Assembly: GCF_030247195.1 (NCBI RefSeq)
Contig: NC_080670.1
Coordinates: 38,407,934 to 38,471,933 of the forward strand
Source of the DNA: Topomyia yanbarensis
Lineage: Eukaryota > Arthropoda > Insecta > Diptera > Culicidae
Direction: 5' to 3'
DNA: 64,000 nt
The translations under genes and the position numbers were made by a program. The first letter of the stretch is position 1. Every line of letters starts with the position of its first letter. Of this stretch, positions 62,935 through 64,000 are shown piece by piece. The notes under the pieces were generated by a model. It had not been told where the DNA came from. It was given only the letters and a program-made list of their open reading frames with translations, and did not search any database.

Positions 62935-63500
62935 TTAGTGAAAATTACGAAATTTAGTTAATTACTAAATTTTGCAAAAATTACGAAAATTGTAGATGCT
63001 ACAAAATATTGTCAAAATTACTAAACTTCTTAAAAATATCAAAATTTCGTAAATATATTGAGATTCGGCAAAAATGTCAAAATTTTGTAAATTCGTAAAT
63101 TAACGAAATATGCCAAAATTGCGAAATTATGTAAAAATTCGATGACGAAATTTAGGAAAAAAATACTAAATTTTGCAAAAAATACTTAATTTTGAAAGAA
63201 ATACGAAATTTTGTAAAGATCAAGATATATTTGTGAAATTTACAAAACTTTGTAAATCTTCAAAAAAATATTGTAAAAATTACAAAATTTTAGAAAATTA
63301 CGGAAAGATTACTAAGTTTTCTTAAAAGTCACAGATTTTTGCAAAAATTCCAAAATTCTATAAAAATTACAAAATTTTGTAAAATTGCGAAATTTTGTGA
63401 AAATTACAAAAAAATTAAAATTACAGATTTTGGAGAAAAAAAATTACAAAATCTTGTAAAAGTCTCAATTTTTTAAAAAAATACAAAATAATGTGGAAAT
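62935..63500. repeat. Degenerate 19-bp AT-rich tandem repeat, block 2
   Basis: Words such as aaaattacgaaattttg and aaattttgtaaaaattac recur with irregular spacing, in the same orientation as block 1. The two blocks bracket the tandem duplication and its MITEs. Confidence 0.7.
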
Positions 63501-63639
63501 TACGAAATCGATTGACTATTAAATGTAGTGTTTATTATTACTTGATAATTATGTGAATGCTGCATTTTTTGCGAAAACCTGTAAATTATTAGTGAATGTA
63601 TTATTTTTTTTAGTTCGATTACAGAGATTTAAACTTAAG

Positions 63640-63770
63640 GAAATTCACCCCTTTCTTCCAGTTAGAAAAATCTCTTTTGAAAAATCTTTAATCCAATATG
63701 CGGGGTTGGGAATCGAACCCAGGTGAGCTGCGCACAAGGCAATCGATTTACCAACTATGTCGCCATGTTT
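63640..63770 (-). mobile_element. tRNA-derived SINE
   Basis: The minus strand carries a tRNA-like head: box A-like TAGTTGGTAAA (63747-63757) and a perfect box B GGTTCGATTCC (63709-63719), as in RNA polymerase III promoters. The head (about 63770-63700) is followed by an unrelated tail towards 63640. It lacks a foldable acceptor stem, so it is a SINE rather than a tRNA gene. It resembles tRNA-related SINEs known from Aedes (Feilai type), but I cannot confirm the family. Confidence 0.65.
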
Positions 63771-64000
63771 GCCTTTTTGATGTGGGACACAGCTTTTTTC
63801 ACTTAAGCTGCCATAAACTAAGGAAGCGCACCAGTGTTTCCAAATTTCGACACACATCGTTGATTAAGATTTAAAACAAACCCTGTAAATATGGTTTAGT
63901 TTGTTTGAATAGAAAAAAAGCTATCCTGAAAAAAATAGGGTGAAAGTATAAATGTGGGACACACAATAATGCAAAAACTTAAGCTGCACATTCGACGTTT
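63771..64000. other. Window end: short direct repeat, no gene
   Basis: The phrase tgtgggacaca...cttaagctgc occurs at 63781-63811 and again at 63953-63991, in the same orientation. This suggests a short duplication next to the SINE. Nothing else is recognised. Confidence 0.5.

Noticed and set aside
63700..63770. tRNA gene on the minus strand
   Set aside because: Box A and B are present, but no paired acceptor stem or proper anticodon arm is seen, and the sequence continues as a SINE tail.

Overview
This window is animal nuclear DNA, most likely from a culicine mosquito. Two intact genes of the insect-specific Osiris family (DUF1676) are present, with short ~60-nt introns. They sit among mosquito-type repeats: a 3'-end RNase H-bearing LINE family, several terminal-inverted-repeat MITEs, a TTAA-flanked piggyBac-like element, a tRNA-derived SINE and a probable BEL/Pao LTR. 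No bacterial features are seen. The species cannot be fixed from the sequence alone.

Layout. (1) Positions 1-36540 are one uninterrupted satellite array of a 9-bp unit, ACATTTTTT, with punctuating variants. The array enters from outside the window. Its variants are ordered into a higher-order repeat (HOR): a rare landmark recurs at 940, 5645, 9783, 17146, 21274 and 30303, and smaller internal duplications of 1.7 kb and 0.29-0.30 kb are superimposed. Every very long open frame here is an artefact of a repeat length divisible by three. (2) Positions 36541-38260 hold broken minus-strand LINE pieces: an ORF1 fragment directly abutting the satellite, and an ORF2 3' end. (3) Positions 38330-39470 hold a diverged ~105-bp repeat cluster that switches orientation. 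(4) The first Osiris gene is at 40781-41638 (+), with an in-frame 60-nt intron that must be removed. (5) A probable last coding exon of an unknown minus-strand gene lies at 43274-43424, followed by a 0.69-kb foldback element (43848-44536). (6) Positions 46960-50815 are degenerate T-rich/A-rich sequence, interrupted by a 500-N gap and a BEL-like LTR. They include a 0.8-kb array of the same 9-bp satellite in the opposite orientation (49283-50080). (7) The second Osiris gene is at 52287-53161 (+), three exons. (8) Positions 53616-59217 are nested transposons: a composite mosquito repeat carrying a TTAA-flanked piggyBac-like insert, a MITE with perfect 32-bp TIRs, and a 2.1-kb 5'-truncated LINE with a 15-bp target-site duplication that splits a small open frame. 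(9) Positions 60345-64000 hold two blocks of a 19-bp AT-rich repeat flanking a tandem duplication. One duplicate carries a TA-flanked MITE, a TAA-flanked palindromic MITE follows it, and a tRNA-derived SINE ends the window.

Only the Osiris genes and the minus-strand terminal exon look like functioning protein-coding sequence. Osiris proteins are secretory or endomembrane proteins of cuticle-forming epithelia in insects and occur in one conserved cluster, so two plus-strand copies 10.6 kb apart probably represent part of that cluster, spread apart by repeats.
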